DNA of 64,000 nt from Paucibacter sp. Y2R2-4 (lineage in GTDB: Bacteria; Pseudomonadota; Gammaproteobacteria; Burkholderiales; Burkholderiaceae_C), in NCBI RefSeq assembly GCF_025717535.1, contig NZ_JAJIRO010000006.1:1-64000 (forward strand). Direction: 5' to 3'. The position numbers were made by a program, and so were the translations under genes. This document shows, in pieces, positions 15,911 to 23,852 of the stretch. The stretch's first letter is position 1. Every line of letters begins with the position of its first letter. The notes under the pieces are model-generated. The model made no database searches. It was not told the origin of the DNA and saw nothing but the letters and a program-made list of their open reading frames with translations.

Positions 15911-16335
15911 TGCGGGTCTTCCTGTGCGGCCGAGCCGCTTAAGAAAATAAGCCAGGGGCTGCGCAGCAAGCGTTCGGTGAGCGGGCGCCCGACGAGCTTG
16001 GTGAGCAACTCACAAAAGGTCTGCAGCATCAGACAGACGGCCGCCTGCGCCTCAGCGCGGGGCTGCAGGGCGATCAGGGGGCGCAACACCACCCAGCTGA
16101 ATTCCAGCGGCAGTTGACGCTCGCCAGCGCCCAGCCAGGGCAGGCTTTTGACGCACTGGTGCAAGCTGCGCGAAAACAAGGCCGCGACGCCGCGCTGCCC
16201 GACGATAGGGACCAAGATGCGATCAATCTCCAGGCAGACCTTGCCGAACAGCGCAGCCAGCTGCGCCGAGTCGGCCGCAGCCTCCAGGTACTCGGGCAGA
16301 AAAGCGAGCGTTTGAGGGCGGTGTGGAGGGGTCAT
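15907..16335 (-). CDS. hypothetical helical protein of the KaiC operon
   Basis: This 142-residue cytosolic protein is mostly alpha-helical (LPEYLEAAADSAQLAALFGKVCLEID; ERLLRSPWLIFLSG) and has no recognised family. Its stop overlaps the kaiC start as ATGA, implying co-translation and possibly a physical partnership. A box matching the other operator-like sites (16439-16454) lies 104-119 bp upstream. Function is unknown; a regulatory subunit or adaptor of the KaiC-like ATPase is the simplest guess. Confidence 0.75.
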   Translation of the reverse strand: MTPPHRPQTLAFLPEYLEAAADSAQLAALFGKVCLEIDRILVPIVGQRGVAALFSRSLHQCVKSLPWLGAGERQLPLEFSWVVLRPLIALQPRAEAQAAVCLMLQTFCELLTKLVGRPLTERLLRSPWLIFLSGSAAQEDPQ

Positions 16336-16438
16336 GGTCGATGTTTGGGGCGGTCATCAAGGTCTCTCAAAAAGCAGGCCAGCGGGCATGTTCAGCCCCG
16401 CCTTGGGAATGACCGTAACGGCGAATCGACGCGGAGTC

Positions 16439-16454
16439 TGTACGTTGGCGCACA
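16439..16454. promoter_or_regulatory. operator-like box, TGTACG-TTGG-CGCACA
   Basis: The most symmetric of the six boxes, located between the divergent KaiC operon (start 16335) and the BON-lipoprotein gene (16565), about 110 bp from each. Confidence 0.5.
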
Positions 16455-16564
16455 TAAGCCAGCTGTCGGCCTTGTCTGACAGCGCAAGGCGGCGCACGCC
16501 CACAACAAAGCGTGGATGGAAAGCTTAGGCTGCAGGGGTATCCACCCATTGATGAGGACCTGTC

Positions 16565-17089
16565 ATGCGCAGCTTGAACCCCCTGAGTTCTTTCAAGGCT
16601 TCGGCCAAATTTCCGGCCGGACTACCGTCCATGCGAATCTTGGCCGCGGCCATCGTCGCCATGAGCTTGGCGGCATGCAGCAAAGAAGCCGAGCCGCCGC
16701 GCAGCGCCGGCGAAAAGCTGGACGAAGGCATCGCCAAAGTCGAGCGCCAGGGCGAGCAGATGAAGGCTGAGGTGCAGCGCGGTGCCGAAGACGCGCGCCA
16801 AGCTGCCAGCGAGGCCGCCCATGAACTCAAGAGTGCCTCGCTGGAAGCGCGAGAACAACTGGGGTCCGACCTCAGCGACGCCGGCCTCGTCACCACCATC
16901 AAGGCCAAGCTTGCGGCCGACACCTTGATGACCGTGTCCAGCATCAATGTCGACGCCAGCCAAGGGCGGGTGACGCTGCGCGGTTCGGTGGCGGATGCGG
17001 GGGCTGTGGCACGGGCCCGCCAGATCGCCAGCGCGGTCAAAGGCGTGACGGCGGTTGACAACCAGTTGATGGTGGCCAAAAAGACCTGA
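16565..17089 (+). CDS. BON-domain lipoprotein
   Basis: The 174-residue product starts at 16565 with GAGGA upstream. A lipoprotein signal (AIVAMSLAACS, Cys about residue 38) leads into a charged coiled-coil-like region (about 50-100) with repeated EAR/AEDA heptads. A single BON domain follows at about 105-172 (DAGLVTTIKAKLAADTLM, INVDASQGRVTLRGSV, GVTAVDNQL). BON domains are periplasmic/outer-membrane lipid-binding modules as in OsmY, and the family is stress-induced. The divergent KaiC operon shares the upstream box. Confidence 0.9.
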   Translation: MRSLNPLSSFKASAKFPAGLPSMRILAAAIVAMSLAACSKEAEPPRSAGEKLDEGIAKVERQGEQMKAEVQRGAEDARQAASEAAHELKSASLEAREQLGSDLSDAGLVTTIKAKLAADTLMTVSSINVDASQGRVTLRGSVADAGAVARARQIASAVKGVTAVDNQLMVAKKT

Positions 17090-17114
17090 GCGAAGACGTG
17101 CTTGTGTCGGGGGC

Positions 17115-17122
17115 GTCCTACA
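17115..17122. promoter_or_regulatory. GTCCTACA motif upstream of 17255
   Basis: GTCCTACAGCGCAAGGCG starts here, 140 bp before the small gene at 17255. A close relative (GTCTGACAGCGCAAGGCG) lies at 16474 before the BON gene and another (CTCCTACAGCGCAAAGCG) near 34191 before the ferritin-like gene. Confidence 0.4.
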
Positions 17123-17254
17123 GCGCAAGGCGTTCCTGGCTGATGGGCTAGCGCTGAGTTTCGGCGCAATCTGCCATCAGCAAAGTCCCGCAGTCTTGTG
17201 GGACGGCCAGGATGAGCAGCCAAGCCTGCACAGCCTTCGACCAAGGAGATGGAC

Positions 17255-17509
17255 GTGAGGGAGCTGGGTCACAAAGACGACGGGTCGGAGATGCCAAGCA
17301 GCGGCTTGGGTCGGGTGAGGCGCGCCCTGGCCCGTTTTGCCGAGCCGGCGGAGCAGGTTCTGTGGGTTGACTCGCTGGAGATGGAACACCTCGGCATGGA
17401 GTCGGCCAACCCCAGTTTCATGGGGCCGGGCGAATTCAGTGGCACCGACGCCAGCGATGCGAGCGACCTGGCCCTGTCTATGACCCGCGATTCACAGGAG
17501 CCAGCATGA
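17255..17509 (+). CDS. hypothetical acidic small protein
   Basis: This is an 84-residue protein. GTG at 17255 is preferred over the in-frame ATG at 17249 because AAGGAG lies directly against that ATG but 6-7 nt before the GTG. The sequence has a short basic helix (GRVRRALARFAEPAEQVLW) followed by a disordered acidic Ser/Asp-rich tail. It has no TM or signal and I recognise no family. The stop overlaps the next gene (ATGA), so the two are probably translationally coupled. Confidence 0.55.
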   Translation: MRELGHKDDGSEMPSSGLGRVRRALARFAEPAEQVLWVDSLEMEHLGMESANPSFMGPGEFSGTDASDASDLALSMTRDSQEPA

Positions 17510-17847
17510 GTGCGATGGCGATGGGCGCGCGACGAAGGGCCGCAGGCTCGGTGAGAGCGTCCGAGCGCCGCCACGCCAAAAAGACCTCGGCGTGGTCCGG
17601 CAAGCTCGGGCAATGCCTGGCGCTACTACTGTGTCTGGCCTTGCTCTTGAGTCTGCAGCGTGTGCTGCTCCAGGGCGTGGCCCAGGCCGATCAGCGCCGC
17701 AGCATTTTGGCGACGCAAGTGCCCCAGGCCAAGCAATGCCTCAGCTTGGCAGGTGGGGGGGCGCAAGAGCGTTGCCTGCTGGCCATGAACGCTGCCGCAA
17801 GACGAGCGGCCGAGGCCTCACCCACGCTGAACGCAGGCGCGCCCTGA
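17506..17847 (+). CDS. hypothetical single-TM protein
   Basis: This 113-residue product has a basic N-terminus (GARRRAAGSVRASERRHAKK), one strong TM segment at about 36-55 (CLALLLCLALLLSLQRVLL) and a short external domain with two Cys (AKQCLSLAGGGAQERCLL) that could form a disulfide. The topology suggests an inner-membrane anchor with a periplasmic tail. I do not recognise a family. It overlaps the preceding gene by ATGA and precedes a secreted-protein gene. Confidence 0.6.
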   Translation: MSAMAMGARRRAAGSVRASERRHAKKTSAWSGKLGQCLALLLCLALLLSLQRVLLQGVAQADQRRSILATQVPQAKQCLSLAGGGAQERCLLAMNAAARRAAEASPTLNAGAP

Positions 17848-17915
17848 GGCCCGCCCAAAGGTCCCCCCATTGATCGCCATCCTGGCTTCTACCGCTTTCT
17901 CACAAGGAGACTTCC

Positions 17916-18317
17916 ATGAAGATTCATTTCCGCCCGGCCGCTCCGCTTTGCGGCGTGTTCTTGTTGACTGCGCTGCTGGGCAGCGCACCCGCCTTGGCCC
18001 AAACCCAGGCTGCCGATCAAATGGCGCGTTACAAGCAAGAGTTGGCGGATTGCCAAAGTGGCCGATCTTCGCAAGCGCGGCCGACCTGTGAGCGTGAAGC
18101 GCGCGCTGCTTTTGCTCAAGCCAGAAAAGGCGATCTGGACGATGGCCCGGCAGCCTACGCCCGCAATGCGCATGAACGCTGCATGAGCCTGCCTTCACCC
18201 GAACGTTATGAATGCGTGGCGCGCATGCAGGGCCAAGGCAGCCAAAGCGGCAGCGTGTCCGGCGGTGGCATTGCCCGCGAACTGCGCAGCACGGTGCCGG
18301 ACAAGGTAGGGCAATAG
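17916..18317 (+). CDS. secreted hypothetical protein with conserved cysteines
   Basis: The 133-residue product starts at 17916 with AAGGAGACTTCC upstream. A signal peptide ends near PALAQ (about residue 28). The mature part is helical with four Cys in the pattern LADCQSG..., RPTCERE..., HERCMSL..., YECVARM, probably two periplasmic disulfides. The pattern resembles the Cys-pair repeats of the exported protein at 48-593, though identity is low. Function is unknown. It lies upstream of the MCE transport operon but is 15 bp from it and may be co-transcribed. Confidence 0.75.
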   Translation: MKIHFRPAAPLCGVFLLTALLGSAPALAQTQAADQMARYKQELADCQSGRSSQARPTCEREARAAFAQARKGDLDDGPAAYARNAHERCMSLPSPERYECVARMQGQGSQSGSVSGGGIARELRSTVPDKVGQ

Positions 18318-18332
18318 AGCCATCCTGGCGAG

Positions 18333-19517
18333 ATGGCGGCCATGGCCCCAAGGGATGTGCCCAAGCCCGCACCGCAGCAAAGCCTCAGTGATGCGGCCGC
18401 TTGTCAGCTGGACTCCGAAGGGCGCTTGCAGCTCTCGGGCCGCTGGACGGCCTTGGGCCTGGGGGATGTGATGACGCCGCTGTCGCAACAGGCAAGCCCC
18501 TCGGGTCAGCCGCTGCAAGTCGAGGCCAGTCAGATCCTGGCCTTAGACACGGTGGGCGCCTGGGCGCTGCAAAAGCTGCTCTTGCGCCTGGGGGCGCAGG
18601 ACGCCCCGGCGCCGCTGATCGGCCTGCCCACCGGCTTTGCGCGTTTGCTGAGCGAGGTGGCGGACCAGCTGGCGCCGCAGCCGCAAATCAAGCCTATCGC
18701 CGCTACTGTTCCGAAGCGCGTGGAAGCCTTGGGACGCTACGTCAGCCAGCACTTGGCAGGCTTGCTGGACCAAGCGCATCAAATGCTCAGCTTCATCGGC
18801 GAGTGCACCCAGGTCTTGTTGCAAAGCGTCGCGCATCCCGGCCGCTGGCGCTGGCGGGCCTGTCTGTTCAATCTGCGCAGCGCCGGCTTTGATGCCTTGC
18901 CCATCGTCGGACTGCTGTCTTTTCTGCTGGGCCTGGTGGTGGCCTATCAAGGCGCCAGTCAGTTGCGCCAATACGGCGCCAATATCTTTGTGGCGGATCT
19001 GGTTGGCCTGTCCATGCTGCGGGAGTTTGCCCCTTTGATCACGGCCATCATCGTGGCCGGCCGCTCCGGCTCGGCCTACACCGCGCAGATTGGCACCATG
19101 GCCGTCACCGAGGAGATCGACGCCATGCGCACCCTGGGCTTGGTGCCGATCGAGTTGCTGGTCTTGCCCAAGCTGATTGCGCTTTTGATCGCCTTGCCCT
19201 TGTTGACCGTCTTTGCCGATGTGCTGGGCGTGATGGGCGGCATGCTGATGGCGACGGTGCAGCTGGAGGTCAGCGTCACCGAGTTTGCCGAGCGCTTCGT
19301 CAAGGCCGTCTCGGTGACCAGTTATCTGCTTGGCCTTGGCAAGGCGCCCGTGTTTGCCGCCATCATCGTGGTGGTGGGCTGTTTCCAAGGTTTTCAGACC
19401 CGCGGCGGCGCTGACAGCGTGGGGCAGCACACCACCCGCAGCGTGGTGCAGTCCATCTTCGCGGTCATCGTGGCCGACGCCTTGTTCTCGGTGGCCTTCA
19501 GCGCCCTCGATCTATGA
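18333..19517 (+). CDS. MlaE-family permease with N-terminal STAS-like domain
   Basis: This 394-residue product has an N-terminal STAS-like region (about 20-120; LQLSGRWTALGLGD, ASQILALDTVGAWALQKLL) followed by an MlaE permease domain (about 160-394). The family motif is present: GLLSFLLGLVVAYQGASQLRQYGANIFVADLVGLSMLREFAPLITAIIVAGRSGSAYTAQIGTM. It is the membrane subunit of an MCE (Mla-type) lipid transporter that moves phospholipid between membranes. The STAS fusion is a known architecture in betaproteobacteria and may replace MlaB. It overlaps the ATPase gene by ATGA. An ATG at 18342 is a possible start. Confidence 0.93.
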   Translation: MAAMAPRDVPKPAPQQSLSDAAACQLDSEGRLQLSGRWTALGLGDVMTPLSQQASPSGQPLQVEASQILALDTVGAWALQKLLLRLGAQDAPAPLIGLPTGFARLLSEVADQLAPQPQIKPIAATVPKRVEALGRYVSQHLAGLLDQAHQMLSFIGECTQVLLQSVAHPGRWRWRACLFNLRSAGFDALPIVGLLSFLLGLVVAYQGASQLRQYGANIFVADLVGLSMLREFAPLITAIIVAGRSGSAYTAQIGTMAVTEEIDAMRTLGLVPIELLVLPKLIALLIALPLLTVFADVLGVMGGMLMATVQLEVSVTEFAERFVKAVSVTSYLLGLGKAPVFAAIIVVVGCFQGFQTRGGADSVGQHTTRSVVQSIFAVIVADALFSVAFSALDL

Positions 19518-20359
19518 ACACACTTGCCCCGGCCAAGCCGCCCGCCGACGAGTGGGTGATCGAGTTGGCCCATATCAACACCAGCTTTGGCAGCCACCGA
19601 GTGCATGAAGACGTGAGCTTGCAGGTGAAGCGTGCCGAAATCTTTGCCCTGATTGGCGGCAGCGGCTCGGGCAAATCGACCCTGCTGCGCGAGATGATCT
19701 TGTTGCACAAACCCGACAGCGGCACGCTGCGGGTGTTGGGCAGCGATCTGCTGGATATCAGCGATGTCGATGCGCTGAAGCTGCGGCGGCGCTGGGGGGT
19801 GATGTTCCAGCATGGCGGCTTGTTCAGTGCCCTGACGGTGAAGGAGAACATCGGTCTGCCCTTTCGCGAGCACACCGATTTGGACGATGCGCTGATCGAT
19901 GAGCTGGCCGCCTGGAAGCTGAGCTTGACGGGCTTGAGCCCGGATGTGGGCGACAAGTACCCGGCTGAGTTGAGCGGAGGCATGCTCAAGCGCGCCAGCT
20001 TGGCGCGCGCCATGGCGCTGGACCCGGAGCTCTTGTTTCTGGATGAGCCGACCGCAGGCCTGGACCCGGTCAGTGCGGCCGGGGTTGATGACTTGGTGCT
20101 CAAGCTGCGCGAGCTCTTGGGCCTGAGCATTGTGATGATCACGCATGACCTGGATCTGCTTTGGCAGGTGGCCGACCGGGTGGCCGTGCTGGCCGACGGC
20201 AAGGTGCAGGGCGTGGGCTCGATGAAGGAGCTGGCCGGCATGGACACACCGGCGGTGCATCAATTCTTCTCGGGCAAGCGCGGCCGTCAAGCTATGACTC
20301 AAGCTCAGACCACTGACCAGAATGAGTCCATCGGGAGCAGGCCATCGAAACCAAAGTGA
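19514..20359 (+). CDS. MlaF-family ABC ATPase
   Basis: This 281-residue ATPase energises the MCE transporter. Walker A is GGSGSGKST, the signature is LSGGMLKR, Walker B is LLFLDEPTAGLDP and the switch His lies in VMITHD. The YPAELSGGMLKRASLARAMALDPE segment is characteristic of MlaF and not of importer ATPases. The C-terminus extends beyond the usual end with a Gln/Ser-rich tail overlapping the next gene. It sits in a four-gene operon with short overlaps on both sides. Confidence 0.94.
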   Translation: MNTLAPAKPPADEWVIELAHINTSFGSHRVHEDVSLQVKRAEIFALIGGSGSGKSTLLREMILLHKPDSGTLRVLGSDLLDISDVDALKLRRRWGVMFQHGGLFSALTVKENIGLPFREHTDLDDALIDELAAWKLSLTGLSPDVGDKYPAELSGGMLKRASLARAMALDPELLFLDEPTAGLDPVSAAGVDDLVLKLRELLGLSIVMITHDLDLLWQVADRVAVLADGKVQGVGSMKELAGMDTPAVHQFFSGKRGRQAMTQAQTTDQNESIGSRPSKPK

Positions 20360-21351
20360 ACTACACCCTGGTCGGTGGCTTTGTGCTGCTGCTGGGCGCG
20401 GCGCTGATCGCGGGCGTGCTGTGGCTGGCCTCGGGCGGTGCCTGGGCGAAACGGCAAGACCTCTATCTTTCGGTGATGGAGGAGTCGGTGGCGGGCCTCA
20501 ACCTGAATGCGCCGGTCAAATACATGGGCGTGAATGTGGGCAAGGTGCAGGCCATCAGCTTGGCGCCGGCCAACCCCAAGCGGGTGCGTCTGCTGTTTGC
20601 GATTGATCGCGGCACGCCGGTGCGGCGGGACACCGTGGCTGTCCTCAAGACCCATGGCCTGACCGGCATTGCCTATGTGGAGTTGGACGGGGGCGCGGCG
20701 GCCTCGCCAGCCTTGCAGGCCGTGCCGCCTGAGCGGTATCCGCAGATTCGCAGCAAGCCTTCGCTGAGCGCGCGATTGGAAGAGATGCTCAGCACCGTGC
20801 TCGGCAAGCTGGACAGCAGTTCCACGCAATTGAACGCCTTGCTCAGTCCGCAAAACCAGCGTGCCTTTAGTGCCACCTTGGGCGATATTGCCTTGCTCAG
20901 CCACACGCTGGCAGAACGTCGCCAAACCATAGATGCTGGTCTGCGCAGCGCGGCGCAGACTTTTGACAACAGCGCGGCCGTGTCCGAGCAGTTACGGCGT
21001 CAGGCGGGGCCGCTGATCGCTCGCATGGACCGTGCCGCGCAAGCGCTGGAGCAGATGGGCATCGACACCGCGCAGGCCAGCAGCAGCGCTGGCCGCACCG
21101 TGAGCGAGGTCGGCAGCGATGTGAAGCGCTTCACCGCCACGGCGCTGCCGGATCTGCAGCAACTGATGGGCGAGCTGGCGGTGCTGGCGGTGTCGCTGCG
21201 GCGCTTGAGTGAGCAACTGGAGCGCAACCCCAGCGGCTTGGTCTTTGGCCAGGGCCTCGCACCCAACGGGCCTGGCGAAAGGCAAGAGCAGCAAGAGCAG
21301 CAACAGGCGCCGCCTGCCGAGAAAACCCATCGCCTGCGAGAAACCCCATGA
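20356..21351 (+). CDS. MlaD-type MCE-domain protein (start uncertain)
   Basis: The 331-residue product has an N-terminal TM (about 5-25) and one MCE domain (about 35-115; GLNLNAPVKYMGVNVGKVQAI), then a long coiled-coil periplasmic region and a Gln-rich tail. MCE proteins form hexameric lipid tunnels between membranes. The GTG at 20356 has no ribosome site, but GGGAG lies 6 nt before an in-frame ATC at 20344. That ATC would give a start of the usual M-E-x-K-x-N-Y form, so a non-canonical AUC start or a base error is possible. Confidence 0.9.
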   Translation: MNYTLVGGFVLLLGAALIAGVLWLASGGAWAKRQDLYLSVMEESVAGLNLNAPVKYMGVNVGKVQAISLAPANPKRVRLLFAIDRGTPVRRDTVAVLKTHGLTGIAYVELDGGAAASPALQAVPPERYPQIRSKPSLSARLEEMLSTVLGKLDSSSTQLNALLSPQNQRAFSATLGDIALLSHTLAERRQTIDAGLRSAAQTFDNSAAVSEQLRRQAGPLIARMDRAAQALEQMGIDTAQASSSAGRTVSEVGSDVKRFTATALPDLQQLMGELAVLAVSLRRLSEQLERNPSGLVFGQGLAPNGPGERQEQQEQQQAPPAEKTHRLRETP

Positions 21352-22004
21352 ATTCAATCCCGTTCGCAAAGGCTTGCCGCACGGTTTGCGGGGCCTCGCT
21401 GCTGGCGCTGGGCGCTTGCGGCAGCTTGCTCCCGACGCCGCCGCTACCACCCGCTCTGCATCTTTTGAGTGCCGCGCCCTTGGCAAAGCGGCAGCAGCTC
21501 GCAGCACCCAGGCCGGCCGGATTGCCCAGCTTGCACATCAATGCGGCGCAGTCGGCGGCGGGCTATGACAGCCGGCGCATCATTTATTTGCGTGAGCCGA
21601 ATCGCCTGGACTATTACGCCCGGCATGAGTGGGTGGATACGCCGGCGCGCATGTTGGCGCCGCTGTTGCTGGCGGCCATGGAGGCGAGCGGGCGCTATCG
21701 GGTGGTGATGGCGGCGCCCAGCGCGGCCTTGGCCGAGTACAGCCTGGACAGCGAAGTGATTCGCCTGCAGCAGGACTTTTCCCAGTCGCCCAGCCAAGTC
21801 CTGCTGGTACTGCGCCTGAGCTTGATGGAGCGGCAGAGCCGCCGTGTGCTGGTCAGTCGGGTGTTTGAGTCGCGTTGCGCTGCAGCCAGCGAGGACGCTG
21901 CGGGCGGGGTGAACGCCGCGGCAGTGGCCCTGACGCAGATTCTGAACGAGCTGGCGGATGCGACGGACTTTGCGCCGCTGCCTTCATCAAGCCCTAGGCC
22001 CTGA
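21348..22004 (+). CDS. ABC-type transport auxiliary lipoprotein (PqiC-like)
   Basis: The 218-residue product has a lipobox (ALGACGS, Cys about residue 25) and the ABC_trans_aux/PqiC-type domain: LHLLSAAPLAKR, INAAQSAAGYDSRRIIYLREPNRLDYYARHEWVDTPARMLAPLLLAAMEASGRYRVV. It is the outer-membrane-anchored partner of MCE transporters such as PqiABC. The start overlaps MlaD by ATGA. As the last gene of the operon, it completes a permease, ATPase, MCE and lipoprotein set. Confidence 0.9.
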   Translation: MNSIPFAKACRTVCGASLLALGACGSLLPTPPLPPALHLLSAAPLAKRQQLAAPRPAGLPSLHINAAQSAAGYDSRRIIYLREPNRLDYYARHEWVDTPARMLAPLLLAAMEASGRYRVVMAAPSAALAEYSLDSEVIRLQQDFSQSPSQVLLVLRLSLMERQSRRVLVSRVFESRCAAASEDAAGGVNAAAVALTQILNELADATDFAPLPSSSPRP

Positions 22005-22008
22005 GTCC

Positions 22009-22722
22009 CTAAGCCCTTAGAGCCTCACCTTGGGCCATGGCCTTGGCGGGGCTGTCCAATCGCTGCTCCAAGCGCCCGCGGTCCAGCACGGCGATGCGGC
22101 CGCGGCGGTAGCTGATCAAGCCGGCCTGGCTCAGCTTCAGCGCTGCAGCGGTGACGCCTTCGCGGCGCACCCCGAGCAGATTGGCCAGCAACTCTTGGGT
22201 CATCATCAAGGCCTGCGAGGACTGTCGGTCCAGGCCCATCAGCAAGCGGCGGCACAGCAGTTGATCGATGGAGTGATAGCGATTGCAGACGGCGGTTTGA
22301 GCCATCTGCGCCATCAAGCTTTGGGTATAGCGCAGCAGCATGGACTGGATGGCCCCTGGGCGACTGATCTCCTGCTGCACACGCTGCGCCGGCATGCGTA
22401 AGCCCAGACCGGCGCTTTGCACCACCGAGCGGCTGGGGGTGGCGTTGCCGCCCATGAACAGTGCGACCCCCACCAAGCCGTCGCGGCCCACCACGGCGAT
22501 TTCGCTGGAGGCGCCGTCCAGCGTCAGATACAGCAGGGAGACGATCGCAGTGGTCGGGAAATAGACGTAAGGGGCGGTGCTGCCGGACTCGCACAAGACC
22601 TGGCCCAGATGGAGTTCAACCGGCTCCAGGGCAGCGGCCCAGCGGGCCAGATCGTCTTCGGGCAGGGCGGCGAGCAGCTGGTTGTCGCGCGGCTCGCAGA
22701 GCAGGGCAGGGCGGGATTTCAT
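22009..22722 (-). CDS. Crp/Fnr-family regulator, paralogue 1
   Basis: The 237-residue product has a cNMP-binding-like domain (about 18-140; ESGSTAPYVYFPTTAIVSLLYLTLDGASSEIAVVGRDGLVGVALFMGG) and a Crp-type HTH (about 170-215; TQELLANLLGVRREGVTAAALKLSQAGLI). The recognition helix RREGVT differs from the E-x-x-S-R of FNR, so a different target than TTGAT is expected. There are no Fe-S cysteines. It is about 60 percent similar by eye to the neighbour at 22847-23563, which points to a tandem duplication. Either could bind the 16-bp boxes in this window; this is inference. Confidence 0.92.
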   Translation of the reverse strand: MKSRPALLCEPRDNQLLAALPEDDLARWAAALEPVELHLGQVLCESGSTAPYVYFPTTAIVSLLYLTLDGASSEIAVVGRDGLVGVALFMGGNATPSRSVVQSAGLGLRMPAQRVQQEISRPGAIQSMLLRYTQSLMAQMAQTAVCNRYHSIDQLLCRRLLMGLDRQSSQALMMTQELLANLLGVRREGVTAAALKLSQAGLISYRRGRIAVLDRGRLEQRLDSPAKAMAQGEALRA

Positions 22723-22811
22723 GGCGGCTCCAGAGCAGATGGGGAGCGCCTATCTTTGAATGGCCGGCCTCGGCCCACCATCAGCCAGGGGCTGAAGTGC
22801 CTGTCAACTCT

Positions 22812-22819
22812 GTCCTACA
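22812..22819. promoter_or_regulatory. GTCCTACA motif upstream of Crp paralogue 1
   Basis: It lies 90-97 bp upstream of the leftward regulator start at 22722, in the 124-bp gap between the paralogues. Confidence 0.35.
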
Positions 22820-22846
22820 CGCACGCCGCTTCGCCTTGGCCCTGCA

Positions 22847-23563
22847 TCAAGAGGCCAAGGCCTTGGGCAGCAGTCGTTCGTATTCTTGTTTGACCACCGC
22901 ATAGCATTCGCAGCTGCGGCGCTCCAGGCCCGGACGATCCAGCACCGAGATATGCCCGCGGGCATAGCGGATCAAGCCGGCCTGCTGCAGCTTGAGCGCG
23001 CACTCGGTGACGCCTTCGCGGCGCACACCCAGCATATTGGCGATCAACTCCTGCGTCATTTGCAGCTCATGGTTGGGCAGCCGGTCCAGGCTGAGCAGCA
23101 ACCAGCGGCACAGTTGTTGGTCCAGCGAATGGTGACGGTTGCAGACCGCGGTTTGCGACATCTGGGTGATCAGCGCCTGGGTGTAGCGCAGCAGCAAATG
23201 CATCACCGGGCCAGAGCGGGCGAACTCTTCTTTGATCACCTCGGACTTCAGCCGCAAGCCCTTGCCGGCACTTTGGACCACGGCGCGGCTGGGCGTGGAG
23301 TCGCCGCCCATGAAGAGCGAGATGCCCACCAGGCCTTCGAAGCCCACCACGGCGATCTCCGCCGAGGCGCCGTTTTGCATCACATAGAGCAAGGAGACGA
23401 TGGCACTGGTGGGGAAATAGACATGGCTCAGGGTGCTGCCCGGTTCATACAGCACCAAGCCCAAGGGCAAATCCACGCTTTCAAAGTGCGGTTGCAGGCG
23501 CAGCCATTCCGGCTCGGGCAAGGCGTCCAGCAATTGGTTCTGACGGGCGAGGCTGGGCTGCAT
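22847..23563 (-). CDS. Crp/Fnr-family regulator, paralogue 2
   Basis: The product has 238 residues from the ATG at 23563, chosen because GGAAAG lies about 10 nt upstream and the length matches its paralogue. ATGs further upstream (23590) give 9 extra residues. The cNMP-binding-like domain (LGLVLYEPGSTLSHVYFPTSAIVSLLYVMQNGASAEIAVVG) and HTH (TQELIANMLGVRREGVTECALKLQ) mirror those of 22009-22722, including the recognition helix RREGVT. It probably recognises the same operator. An operator-like box lies 118-133 bp upstream (23681-23696), consistent with autoregulation. Confidence 0.9.
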   Translation of the reverse strand: MQPSLARQNQLLDALPEPEWLRLQPHFESVDLPLGLVLYEPGSTLSHVYFPTSAIVSLLYVMQNGASAEIAVVGFEGLVGISLFMGGDSTPSRAVVQSAGKGLRLKSEVIKEEFARSGPVMHLLLRYTQALITQMSQTAVCNRHHSLDQQLCRWLLLSLDRLPNHELQMTQELIANMLGVRREGVTECALKLQQAGLIRYARGHISVLDRPGLERRSCECYAVVKQEYERLLPKALAS

Positions 23564-23680
23564 CAAGACACTTTCCAAAACGGAGGACATCAAACAAGGA
23601 CACCCAGTAACGAGGAGTCCGCATGGATGTTCCTGAGCATGCGTGTGAGCCCAGTGTAGAGCGGACAAGCCGCGCTGTCC

Positions 23681-23696
23681 TGTGCGTTGGCGAACA
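23681..23696. promoter_or_regulatory. operator-like box, TGTGCG-TTGG-CGAACA
   Basis: This is a near-palindromic box upstream of Crp paralogue 2 (23563) and the divergent DUF4398 lipoprotein gene (23853). It is identical in half-sites to 9614-9629. Confidence 0.5.
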
Positions 23697-23852
23697 TAGG
23701 GGTGAGCTGTAGGCCTTGTCCGACATGCGCTTGCGCGCTCTGCCGATGGTGGGGTTGGGGTCTGCTGCGCATCATGGCGGCATCACTTGAACGCAAATGC
23801 TGCGCAGCACTTCTGCTGCCGATGGTGTCAAGCGAAGCACATCGGAGTCGCA

